A DNA stretch of 19,249 nt from JBCBSS01 sp039819065 (lineage in GTDB: Bacteria; Bacteroidota; Bacteroidia; Cytophagales; Cyclobacteriaceae), in the NCBI GenBank assembly GCA_039819065.1, contig JBCBSS010000151.1:1-19249 (forward strand), given 5' to 3'. The notes below the pieces were generated by a model. It was not told where the DNA came from. It searched no databases and saw nothing but the letters and a program-made list of their open reading frames with translations. Shown here one piece after another: positions 7,329-13,887 of this stretch; position 1 is the stretch's first letter, and the number at the start of each line of letters is the position of its first letter. The position numbers were made by a program, and so were the translations under genes.

Positions 7329-8558
7329 TTAATCTATAATTACCAGGCTTTTAGTGATTGTCTTGTCTTCAACGGTGATCATTACTTTGTAAAGTCCTGA
7401 ACCCCAATTCCAGGGCAGGTTTATTTGTTGATCCGATGTTACTTGCCACTGCTTTAGTCTTCGCCCTCTTTGGTCAAAGACAACCACCTTTACTTTAGAT
7501 CCAGACGCTATTCCTTGCGTTTTAAGGTTCAAAACACGGTCGCGGTTGGGGTTAGGGTAGAATGATACATCTATCTCTCCAGCATCTTCTATTAGTAGTG
7601 ATCTTACTTCAGAATAGGAGAATTGGCCATCGTAATCTACTTGCTTGATACGATAATAAAGTATACCTACATCCGGTTCACTATCAATGAATCTATAATC
7701 TTGCTGCTCGTCAGTCGTACCAGCTCCAGGCATTGTTCCTATGCTTTCGAAGTCGATCTCGCCGATAGAACGCTCTATTTCAAAACGCTCATTCTTAATC
7801 TCGGTAGCAGTGCTCCACGTTAATAGTACTACGCTTCCTTGTTGTACTGCATCAAAGCTGATCCATTCTACTGGCAGTGCTTGTAATAGCAAGCCATCAA
7901 ACGCTGCCATCATACTGCCATCTCCGCTGCCTCCACCGTATATATTCATTAGTTGCCCATTTAAGGTCTGTGCACTGGCTAGAACCACTGAATTGCCGTC
8001 ACCATCTCCTCCGCCAAATAAAACGGCGATCAAGTTTCCCATCAACAATCCACTATTGGTGTTTTCAGCGAACCCATCGCCATCTCCGCCACTATACAGG
8101 ACTAGCGTAGGGCCAAATGTCAAAGACGTTTCTTCACTTATAGCAGAAAAACCATCGCCATCTCCACCGCCATACACTACAGCAACGACAGCCCCATTCA
8201 ATAAAGGACTGTCCTTAATAACGGCGAATCCGTCACCGGCTCCTCCGGCATACAATGCGGTAATGTTAATGTTGGTCAAAGCGCTGGAAGTGGATAGAGC
8301 AGCATGACCGTCACCTGCTCCCCCTGCATATAATAAAAGGCTATTATTGAGAAGTGAAGTACTGGATATAGTGGCTGTAAAGCCATCTCCATCCCCTCCG
8401 GTAAATAGCACTATATTGGAGAGTAGGTTACCATCAATTCTAACTCCAGTAAGCCCGGAACTATAGTGTCCATCTCCCGCCCCACCATCAAATTGAGCAA
8501 TAGCAGGCTTGAGGAGCGTTAGCACCATTAAAAGGCCTATTGCCTTCTTGGGTATCAT
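7329..8558 (-). CDS. T9SS type A sorting domain protein with eight GGxGDG repeats
   Basis: The 409-residue product starts with a signal peptide (MIPKKAIGLLMVLTLLKPAIA, cut about after Ala21). Residues 25-214 carry eight GGxGDG motifs at 25, 54, 79, 105, 131, 157, 183 and 209; the last six intervals are 25 or 26 residues. Each motif is preceded by an aromatic residue and followed by Phe, His or a small residue and a leucine-rich stretch, which suggests a beta-solenoid whose turns may bind metal. Residues 228-340 form a fibronectin-III-like module (LPVEWISF, WSTATEIKNERFEIERS), and the last 75 or so are a T9SS type A sorting domain with FYPNPN and GSGLYKVMI. It should be displayed on or released from the cell surface. 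It begins 12 bp after the FGE-like gene and is surely co-transcribed with it. The function is unknown. Confidence 0.88.
   Translation of the reverse strand: MIPKKAIGLLMVLTLLKPAIAQFDGGAGDGHYSSGLTGVRIDGNLLSNIVLFTGGDGDGFTATISSTSLLNNSLLLYAGGAGDGHAALSTSSALTNINITALYAGGAGDGFAVIKDSPLLNGAVVAVVYGGGDGDGFSAISEETSLTFGPTLVLYSGGDGDGFAENTNSGLLMGNLIAVLFGGGDGDGNSVVLASAQTLNGQLMNIYGGGSGDGSMMAAFDGLLLQALPVEWISFDAVQQGSVVLLTWSTATEIKNERFEIERSIGEIDFESIGTMPGAGTTDEQQDYRFIDSEPDVGILYYRIKQVDYDGQFSYSEVRSLLIEDAGEIDVSFYPNPNRDRVLNLKTQGIASGSKVKVVVFDQRGRRLKQWQVTSDQQINLPWNWGSGLYKVMITVEDKTITKSLVIID
7917..8486 (-). repeat. eight-unit GGxGDG coding repeat, 78-bp (26-residue) period
   Basis: The motif spacing is 29, 25, 26, 26, 26, 26 and 26 residues. 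The GGxGDG core is invariant apart from the third position (Asp four times, Ala three times, Ser once); the residues between cores vary freely in sequence but hardly in length. At DNA level only the core is conserved, so the array is old or under protein-level selection rather than a recent expansion. Confidence 0.9.
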
Positions 8559-8570
8559 CAGGCTACAAAG

Positions 8571-10040
8571 CTAGAAACTACGAACTCCTCTAAAACCGAG
8601 CCGGTTATTGGCTCCTCCAATAAGGGAGGCACCATCAAATCTATCCGAAACGCGTAAAAAATCGCTGCCATTGATCCATGCTGCTCCGCGATAGCTGTAG
8701 CCATCTCCTGTGGTCGCATTAGGCCAACCTGAAGCAGTGCCGTTGCCCAAGGAGCTAATGATGCCGTTGCCATGTATGCCGGTAAAGTTTCTACCTTGTA
8801 CTGTGCCAACTGTTACGCAGCGTTCATACACGTTGCCAGAAAGCTCCATCACACCGTAGTAGCTACCTCCTGTTTCTTCACGGTTTTTACTAATAGCACT
8901 AGCGGCAAAAAGACCTGCCCTTACCGGGCCATTGATAACGCCATCTGTATCAATATATGAAGCATTGCCTGTTCCTACTTCTGGATTAGTGATTTGCTCG
9001 TTACTGGCACCATCATTAGTCAAATTGTAATCTACGGAAGCTATGTTGGCATTACCCCAGGCAAACTCTCCCGCTTTAGGGAAAACCGGTCCACGGCATG
9101 CTTTTTCATATTCTAATTCGGTCATTGGCCTCAAGCCTGCCCAGTCCAAATAAGCGTTCATGTCACCTACGTCGGTATAATTCAAGGCTCTGTCCGGCGC
9201 AGCAGTTGTCGCACTGGCTGTACCACCTACCCAGGATATAGTGTTTCTACTTACCACAGCATCACTATTCTTATGTGTCCCATCAGTTAGGTCCCGATTG
9301 GTCTTTTGTGATTCTGACAAGGTATTGAAAAATGCCACCCACTGCCCCTCTGTTATTTCATACTTCATGCAATAGAATGCTGCAAAACCCTTCGGCCAAC
9401 TTCCTGTAAGTGTGCCAGTTTGATCTCCCGCATTACCATTATCCGCCACGTAATATAAATTACCAGCAGTGTTAGAAATGGTAATTACATTTTCGGATGT
9501 GACTTGATAGGAGCTAAAAGTATTACCGCCCCCATGGAATTTATTGGATTCGTCGCCAGAGGTACCACCCACATAAAAGGAACTCTCCGGGATGTACACC
9601 ATCTCCAACGCAAAAACCTGAATGTCCAAGACATCCGATACCTGGATTCCATTATCACCATAATCCCATTGCAATTGTACTGAAGTGAAGTTGACATCTC
9701 CGGTACCGTCTGCATTTCTGTAGAGCATCGCCCCTACCTCATCTGTGGAGACTTGGATAGAAGCCCCAGCCGCTCCTGGTGATGCTGTATTGATCCGGGC
9801 ATGTGCCCAAGACCCACTATTAGCTCTAAACTTAACGAATATCCATGCTGCATCCCAGTTGGATGGCCCTGAGCTGATCCGCCAGGAATTCTCCCAGCTC
9901 AAGTCAAATTGAACGATTACTGTAAAGTTACCTTCGTCAAGATTCTCAAGAGAGATATTGGTAACACTGATGTTGTTAGAAAATGAATTGTAAGACAGTA
10001 AGAGGAGCGATAAAGCTATCGCTAGGGTTGGTTTTTTCAT
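8571..10040 (-). CDS. secreted FGE/SUMF1-like protein lacking catalytic cysteines
   Basis: The 489-residue product has a signal peptide (MKKPTLAIALSLLLLSYNSFS, cut near residues 21-22). A beta-rich N-terminal domain (about 23-145) includes FDLSWENSWRISSGPSNWD and WIFVKFR. A formylglycine-generating-enzyme/sulfatase-modifying (SUMF1) fold follows, from about EMVYIPESSFYVGG to the end. Family landmarks are FYCMKYEITEGQWVAFFN, the NTISWVGG block, LDWAGLRPMTELEYEKACRG, GVMELSGNVYE, and the closing YRGAAW...LRVSDR...NNRLGFRGVR. Active FGEs use two cysteines in the segment after the RGG(S/A)W-like motif; here that segment is INGSDFLRVSDR with no Cys, and the final GFRCVR-type Cys is Gly. It is therefore probably a binding or structural member rather than a sulfatase activator. 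It leads a two-gene unit with the GGxGDG repeat protein. Confidence 0.88.
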   Translation of the reverse strand: MKKPTLAIALSLLLLSYNSFSNNISVTNISLENLDEGNFTVIVQFDLSWENSWRISSGPSNWDAAWIFVKFRANSGSWAHARINTASPGAAGASIQVSTDEVGAMLYRNADGTGDVNFTSVQLQWDYGDNGIQVSDVLDIQVFALEMVYIPESSFYVGGTSGDESNKFHGGGNTFSSYQVTSENVITISNTAGNLYYVADNGNAGDQTGTLTGSWPKGFAAFYCMKYEITEGQWVAFFNTLSESQKTNRDLTDGTHKNSDAVVSRNTISWVGGTASATTAAPDRALNYTDVGDMNAYLDWAGLRPMTELEYEKACRGPVFPKAGEFAWGNANIASVDYNLTNDGASNEQITNPEVGTGNASYIDTDGVINGPVRAGLFAASAISKNREETGGSYYGVMELSGNVYERCVTVGTVQGRNFTGIHGNGIISSLGNGTASGWPNATTGDGYSYRGAAWINGSDFLRVSDRFDGASLIGGANNRLGFRGVRSF

Positions 10041-10355
10041 GACTTTTAAGGTTGGTTAGTTATTGCTTAATTTAAAAAAGTCGTGAAGGTAACCCTAGTA
10101 ATTTTTCTTACAATTGACACCCCATATGGTGATTTTCACTTTGAATTTAATTCATCTAAGTATCTGGTAATCAGAGGTTAATGAATGAAGTCTATTGAAA
10201 TAGGTTTCTAGATTGCCATTTGTTTGACCAAACATAGTTTGTTTCATCAACCAATTAAGCTTGACACACCAGAAAGTGCTCTCCTTCTAAATACTTTTTA
10301 CCACTATTACATCATCACCTGTTGATAAGCTACAGAATCTCAAGGCCATAATCTA
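10041..10355. other. 315-bp intergenic region upstream of the FGE-like gene
   Basis: No gene is supported. The promoter of the FGE-like/repeat-protein pair should lie here; one weak candidate is listed separately. I saw no strong hairpin behind the membrane-protein gene that ends at 10356. Confidence 0.4.
10085..10113 (-). promoter_or_regulatory. weak candidate promoter for the FGE-like/repeat operon
   Basis: On the minus strand TTG (10113-10111) is followed after 19 bases by TTACCTTC, containing TAccTTCA, which keeps TA and TT of the Bacteroidota -7 consensus TAnnTTTG but not its end. It would give a leader of roughly 40 nt. The match is partial, so this is only a position to test. Confidence 0.22.
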
Positions 10356-10793
10356 TTACAAATCACTATCCAAAGTATCCAAATCAACCTTTGGATCCTC
10401 ACCCTTTAGATAGCTTTTGGTTTTCTCGTTCACCACCAAAATCAGCATAACAATTTGAAATAAAGGCAGGCTAAATTGTAGCAAGCCGTAAATGAGGTGC
10501 AAAATGACCACTACCAGTAAGCCGGTGTATTTACGATAGTGCAGAAAGACCAACTGCAGTATGATGGCTATAATTGGGAAGATAAAATTACCGATCAGCA
10601 ACCCAATAAGAAAGGCATTATTGCTTCCGGTAGTATCTGCGTCGTCAAACAAGGCCTCTTTAAAGCCCTGAAGAAAAGGGTTGCCTGAATTGCTTTCTAA
10701 AGCATAAGCGGCAATTGCTATTACCAGAACTACTAAGGCTATTTGAAAAATCAATATCCCGTATATCCACTTAACGGATGAAGGTTTTTGCAT
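10356..10793 (-). CDS. small multi-pass membrane protein of unknown function
   Basis: I do not recognise a family. With the start at 10793 the protein has 145 residues and begins MQKPSSVKWIYG; an upstream in-frame ATG at 10820 would add nine residues with no membrane role. About four hydrophobic helices are visible: residues 8-31, 57-84, 88-108 and 109-121. A loop (SGNPFLQGFKEALFDDADTTG) lies between the first two, and the acidic cytosolic tail ends in DPKVDLDTLDSDL. It is read on the same strand as the S9 peptidase gene but separated by 474 bp of palindromes. It is probably an inner-membrane protein. No functional clue is visible. Confidence 0.65.
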   Translation of the reverse strand: MQKPSSVKWIYGILIFQIALVVLVIAIAAYALESNSGNPFLQGFKEALFDDADTTGSNNAFLIGLLIGNFIFPIIAIILQLVFLHYRKYTGLLVVVILHLIYGLLQFSLPLFQIVMLILVVNEKTKSYLKGEDPKVDLDTLDSDL

Positions 10794-10948
10794 GATGATT
10801 AGGTTTCTTTTAACCTCCAAAACTAATTGATTTCTTTTGACCTACAAACTGCTGTTTGTATTCCACTGTTCAGCATTGGTTCTTTCAAAAGCAGTCTTTC
10901 AGCCTGACTTTAGTGTCGTTTATTTAGGTATTAATTCGCATTATACCT

Positions 10949-11043
10949 GTCATTTCAACGTTAGGAGAAATCTATCTTGATTTAAAGTGTCGATTATTAA
11001 TGAGATAGGTTTCTCTCCCGATAGCTATCGGGAGAGAAATGAC
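10949..11043. repeat. MITE-like 95-bp inverted-repeat element
   Basis: GTCATTTC (10949-10956) and GAAATGAC (11036-11043) are perfect terminal inverted repeats. Internally GAGAAATCTATCT (10965-10977) is matched by AGATAGGTTTCTC (11003-11015) with one mismatch. The right part contains a 30-bp perfect palindrome. The whole folds into a compound hairpin and carries no gene. It looks like a non-autonomous dispersed element; copies elsewhere in the genome are expected but cannot be seen here. Confidence 0.6.
11010..11039. repeat. perfect 30-bp palindrome
   Basis: The left arm TTTCTCTCCCGATAG (11010-11024) is followed without a loop by its exact reverse complement (11025-11039). The core CCCGATAGCTATCGGG is, from memory, a common palindrome of Bacteroidota intergenic regions. 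As RNA or extruded DNA it would form a strong hairpin. Confidence 0.85.
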
Positions 11044-11060
11044 CGTTCAGAACGGCTTTT
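11043..11060. repeat. short inverted repeat followed by T-run
   Basis: CCGTTC (11043-11048) and GAACGG (11050-11055) form a near-continuous palindrome followed by CTTTT. It abuts the 95-bp element directly. It resembles a small plus-strand terminator, but no plus-strand gene precedes it. Confidence 0.35.
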
Positions 11061-11101
11061 GAGATAGCCTGGCCTGAGTACGACCTTTTGGTCAGCTTTA
11101 A

Positions 11102-11134
11102 CTGTTTCACAACGATATTATCGTACTTGAACAG
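11102..11134. repeat. nested inverted repeat
   Basis: Outer arms CTGTT (11102-11106) and AACAG (11130-11134) enclose the palindrome ACGATA-T-TATCGT (11112-11124). Another small stem, GACC-TTTT-GGTC (11082-11093), lies just to the left. Confidence 0.45.
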
Positions 11135-11146
11135 GCTCAATATAGA

Positions 11147-11158
11147 GGGCTAAAGCCC
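11147..11158. repeat. palindrome GGGCT-AA-AGCCC
   Basis: Perfect 5-bp arms around AA. It has the same arm-AA-arm layout as the larger palindrome 23 bp downstream, which suggests a related family of short elements. Confidence 0.45.
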
Positions 11159-11180
11159 GGATCATAGTTGCTTATCATGT

Positions 11181-11200
11181 CTATGGCCTAAAGGCCATAG
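11181..11200. repeat. palindrome with 9-bp arms, CTATGGCCT-AA-AGGCCATAG
   Basis: Perfect 9-bp arms (11181-11189 and 11192-11200) around AA. It lies 67 nt past the stop of the S9 peptidase gene and could help end that transcript, but no U-tract follows on the minus strand. Confidence 0.6.
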
Positions 11201-11267
11201 CAATTCGACACAACCCGATTAAAGATCATACGCTTAACTGAGCGGCATTAATTCTAGGTTAAATCAA

Positions 11268-13142
11268 CTACTCCTTCAGCCACTTCTCGAACCATCTCTC
11301 CAACCGGGTGTACATATCGACCCTATTAGCTGGGTTTCGGAATCCATGAGGTTCGTTGGGGTAAGAATGGCTTTCGAATGTTTTACCCTCCTTCTTGAGT
11401 ATTTCTACCGCCAATTGATACTGTCTGAATGGCGCTCTTACATCTGCCTCTCCATGCATAATTAGTAGTGGAGTTTTTACGTCTTTGACCCTAGAAAGTG
11501 CGTTGCTGACAGCGTAGATTTCCGGCTGCTCTTCAGGGGAACCGCTGTGTCCGGTTTTAATGAATATCTTACCGATTCTGTCGGCATTGGTATAGGCATC
11601 GCTGAAGTCATAAATACCCGCCATAGGTACCGCAGCGTCAAAGGCTTCTGGCACTCTTGAAATGGCAGCCATTGATGTAATACCGCCATAGCTATAGCCA
11701 TAGATACCTACTTTACCAGTCGACCAGGGCTGTTGGCGTACAAACGTTGCTGCATGCGCCGCGTCCTTGGCTTGGCCATTACCCCAATCATTGGTTCCCA
11801 AGTCCTGGAAGGGTCGACCAAAACCTGACCCTCCTCTGTAATTCACTGCTAAAACCACATATCCTTTTTGAGCCAGGTATTGTTCCGTAAGGCTTAGCCT
11901 TTTGTAGTAAGAGTTAGTGCCACCTCCGTGAACCATTACTAGCGTTGGGTATTTCTTACTGGTGTCAAAGTTAGGTGGGTAGAACAAGAACCCTTGAATA
12001 TAAAGGCCATCATAGCTTCGATAACTTATCTCTTGGGGGTCTACTAACCCTTTCCAGTTTGTAGAAAAATGGGTCAACCGTCTGGTCTCACCACCGGAGG
12101 TAGATACATAGTCCACTTCATTTCCCCGGGTTGATGTAGAACGCACAAAGACGAAACCGCTGCCATTCTTAGCACCATGATAGGAGAAAAAGGCTCCACC
12201 CATGTTCGTTACCCTCGTGGCCACACCACCAGCCGACGGCACGCGCCAAAGTTCTACCTCAGAGCGCTCCTGATAAGGGAAGAATAACTCACTGCCATCC
12301 GGTGACCATGTGACGGTATGATTATGCAATAAATCGGTCGCGTGAACCTGCATATCTAGTATTTCCTCTGTTCCATTATCAGGGTTGAGTAGGTAGATGT
12401 AGGATAAGTCCTCATACCAGTACTCCTTTTTTGAAGTACCCAGCACTGCGATTCTTTTGCCATCTGGTGACCAGACCGGAATAGACATCGCCATCAGTCC
12501 TTTTGATAATTGCTTTTCCTTTCCTGAAGCTACCTCTACAATCCAAATGTCATCTTCCCAGTAATCACCTTTGTTGGAGAAGTAGGCGATATGACTACCA
12601 TCTGGCGACCATGCAGGGGCGAACCTTGGATCATCTAAGGCCATTGATTCTTGGGTGATTTTACGAGGTTTTTTGCTGCCATCTGAAGGGACAACCCAAA
12701 TGTCCTGGTAACCTGAACGGCCACTATAGAAAGCTATACTTTTTCCATCCGGAGAAGGGCGTGCGGCCCTCTCGCCTTCACTATCATTGGTGATGCGCTT
12801 TGGTTCACCACCTTTAACTTCGATTGTCCAAAGGTCGCCACCACGTGAAAAGACAATCTTCTTACTGTTATCAAACCATACGGGGGAAAAGCCCTGCACC
12901 AAGAATCTGGGCTCTTGCTTGCCATCAACGGATACCAGGAATATGCCTGCTTGCTCCGAAGTTCGGGCCATGACAGCCACCATGCTCCCGTCAGGAGATA
13001 TGGCAGCCTGTCGGGCTCCCGTATTTTTGGTAAATATATTTTCCCAGGTCAGAGAAAGCGCATCAGGCTGTGCGCTTAAGGTCTGGTTTAAAACTAATGC
13101 TATAAGGAGTACTAGAATCGTCTTGTTCATTTTCTTATACAT
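11268..13142 (-). CDS. S9 family prolyl oligopeptidase / dipeptidyl peptidase
   Basis: The 624-residue exported serine peptidase begins with a signal peptide (MNKTILVLLIALVLNQTLSAQ from Met5; starting at 13130 is equally plausible). Residues about 30-350 form a beta-propeller with at least five TolB/PD40-type SPDG repeats (for example SPDGSMVAV, SPDGKSIAF, SPDGSHIAYF). The C-terminal alpha/beta-hydrolase domain has the nucleophile in GYSYGG (Ser484), Asp567 in HGEADVRAP and His599 in NEPHGF. HGGG (oxyanion region) and VNYRGGSGFG also match the family. Such enzymes release dipeptides or short peptides, often after Pro or Ala, in the periplasm or at the surface. The gene lies 173 bp after the TonB-domain gene on the same strand. 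The exact specificity cannot be assigned. Confidence 0.93.
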   Translation of the reverse strand: MYKKMNKTILVLLIALVLNQTLSAQPDALSLTWENIFTKNTGARQAAISPDGSMVAVMARTSEQAGIFLVSVDGKQEPRFLVQGFSPVWFDNSKKIVFSRGGDLWTIEVKGGEPKRITNDSEGERAARPSPDGKSIAFYSGRSGYQDIWVVPSDGSKKPRKITQESMALDDPRFAPAWSPDGSHIAYFSNKGDYWEDDIWIVEVASGKEKQLSKGLMAMSIPVWSPDGKRIAVLGTSKKEYWYEDLSYIYLLNPDNGTEEILDMQVHATDLLHNHTVTWSPDGSELFFPYQERSEVELWRVPSAGGVATRVTNMGGAFFSYHGAKNGSGFVFVRSTSTRGNEVDYVSTSGGETRRLTHFSTNWKGLVDPQEISYRSYDGLYIQGFLFYPPNFDTSKKYPTLVMVHGGGTNSYYKRLSLTEQYLAQKGYVVLAVNYRGGSGFGRPFQDLGTNDWGNGQAKDAAHAATFVRQQPWSTGKVGIYGYSYGGITSMAAISRVPEAFDAAVPMAGIYDFSDAYTNADRIGKIFIKTGHSGSPEEQPEIYAVSNALSRVKDVKTPLLIMHGEADVRAPFRQYQLAVEILKKEGKTFESHSYPNEPHGFRNPANRVDMYTRLERWFEKWLKE

Positions 13143-13315
13143 ATGACTTAGTCAGTTTCTGGGATAGTGTCCTCAAAACTCCGTTCCCTAGTGTAATGTA
13201 GGTTCGTCTTTACAATATTGAAGTCTAACAACACCCGGTACAGTTGGGCTTACCAAATGGGTATTATGAAGTAGTTTAAGCCTTAAAGTAAACCAGCTAT
13301 ACAATATATTCAGCT

Positions 13316-13759
13316 TTATTTTTCACCTATGGTGAAGGGGAGTACGATTTTTTGGTTAACAGGTTTGTTGTTGTTCATTCCTGGTGTCCAATGAGGCAAA
13401 CTCTTTATTATCCGCATAACGGCATCTTGTACCTCAGGGTCAAATACACCTTTCTTGTTGGAAGCTTTATGTTTCTTATTAAATGACATAGCGGTATTAA
13501 CACGTATTGATTGCGGGTCTATAGAGCCATTCTTCAAAACGACGAATTGTAAAAATAACCTACCTCTGGCTTCGCTTGCTTTGATTACCTCCGATGAATC
13601 AATTTTAGGATTGACATATTCATAAAAGCCCTTAATACCTCCCTTTGGTTCGGCCGGTTGTTCTACCAGAATATGTACTTCTTCATTGTTGGTTTCAGCA
13701 CCTTGGGCCAGCAGTGAAAAGTTGATCGCACAAAGGAATGAAATGAGTAAATACCGCAT
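13316..13759 (-). CDS. stand-alone TonB C-terminal domain protein
   Basis: The 147-residue product opens with a hydrophobic signal-type segment (MRYLLISFLCAINFSLLAQ). It then has the VEQPAEPKGGIKGFYEYV lead-in that is typical in front of Bacteroidota TonB C-terminal domains. The domain itself (about residues 60-147) has ARGRLFLQFVVLKNGSIDPQSIRV, then DPEVQDAVMRIIKSLPHWTPGMNNNKPVNQKIVLPFTI, where the final strands pair with TonB boxes in known TonB proteins. Canonical TonB has an uncleaved inner-membrane anchor and a long Pro-rich spacer; both are missing here, so it may not transduce energy. It lies upstream of the S9 peptidase gene on the same strand and is divergent from the BNR-repeat gene. 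The domain call is strong; the role is not known. Confidence 0.8.
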   Translation of the reverse strand: MRYLLISFLCAINFSLLAQGAETNNEEVHILVEQPAEPKGGIKGFYEYVNPKIDSSEVIKASEARGRLFLQFVVLKNGSIDPQSIRVNTAMSFNKKHKASNKKGVFDPEVQDAVMRIIKSLPHWTPGMNNNKPVNQKIVLPFTIGEK

Positions 13760-13887
13760 ATCTAACAGTTATGTTAATTAGGTACTTTAAAACTATTACA
13801 TTTTAGGATGACTGAAAACTACTATGTAAAATGAAGTTGCATAAAATCCTGAATTTGACTAACTACCGTTACTCAAACCTAAATGCC
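13760..13887. promoter_or_regulatory. divergent promoter region
   Basis: This 128-bp gap separates the TonB-domain gene (minus) from the BNR-repeat gene (plus). TACATTTT at 13797-13804 matches seven of eight positions, spacers included, of the Bacteroidota -7 consensus TAnnTTTG in the plus direction, but no TTG was seen at the usual -33 distance. CATTTTA (13799-13805) and TAAAATG (13827-13833) form an inverted repeat that overlaps the upstream alternative ATG at 13831. Confidence 0.3.

Larger units (their letters stand above)
10794..11267. other. 474-bp intergenic region dense in palindromes
   Basis: No protein gene is supported. From 10949 to 11200 the region carries at least six inverted repeats, listed or described separately. 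It lies past the end of the S9 peptidase gene and before the small membrane protein gene, both on the minus strand. Such clusters resemble dispersed intergenic repeats of Bacteroidota genomes; that statement is from memory. Confidence 0.7.

Noticed and set aside
7741..8307. Plus-strand 188-codon open frame rich in Pro-Ser (PSPSPPP)
   Set aside because: It is the antisense reading of the GGxGDG repeat codons; the Pro-rich pattern is a mirror of the Gly-Asp codons, and there is no signal peptide or start context.
7917..8486. RTX (calcium-binding nonapeptide) array
   Set aside because: RTX has GGxGxDxUx in direct nine-residue tandem; here Asp precedes Gly and the period is 26 residues.
8558..8809. 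Minus-strand 83-codon frame overlapping the end of the FGE-like gene
   Set aside because: It is in another frame over a region encoding conserved FGE-fold residues and shows no family match.
10949..11200. CRISPR array or insertion sequence
   Set aside because: The repeats are different palindromes rather than one direct repeat with constant spacers, and no cas or transposase gene is present.
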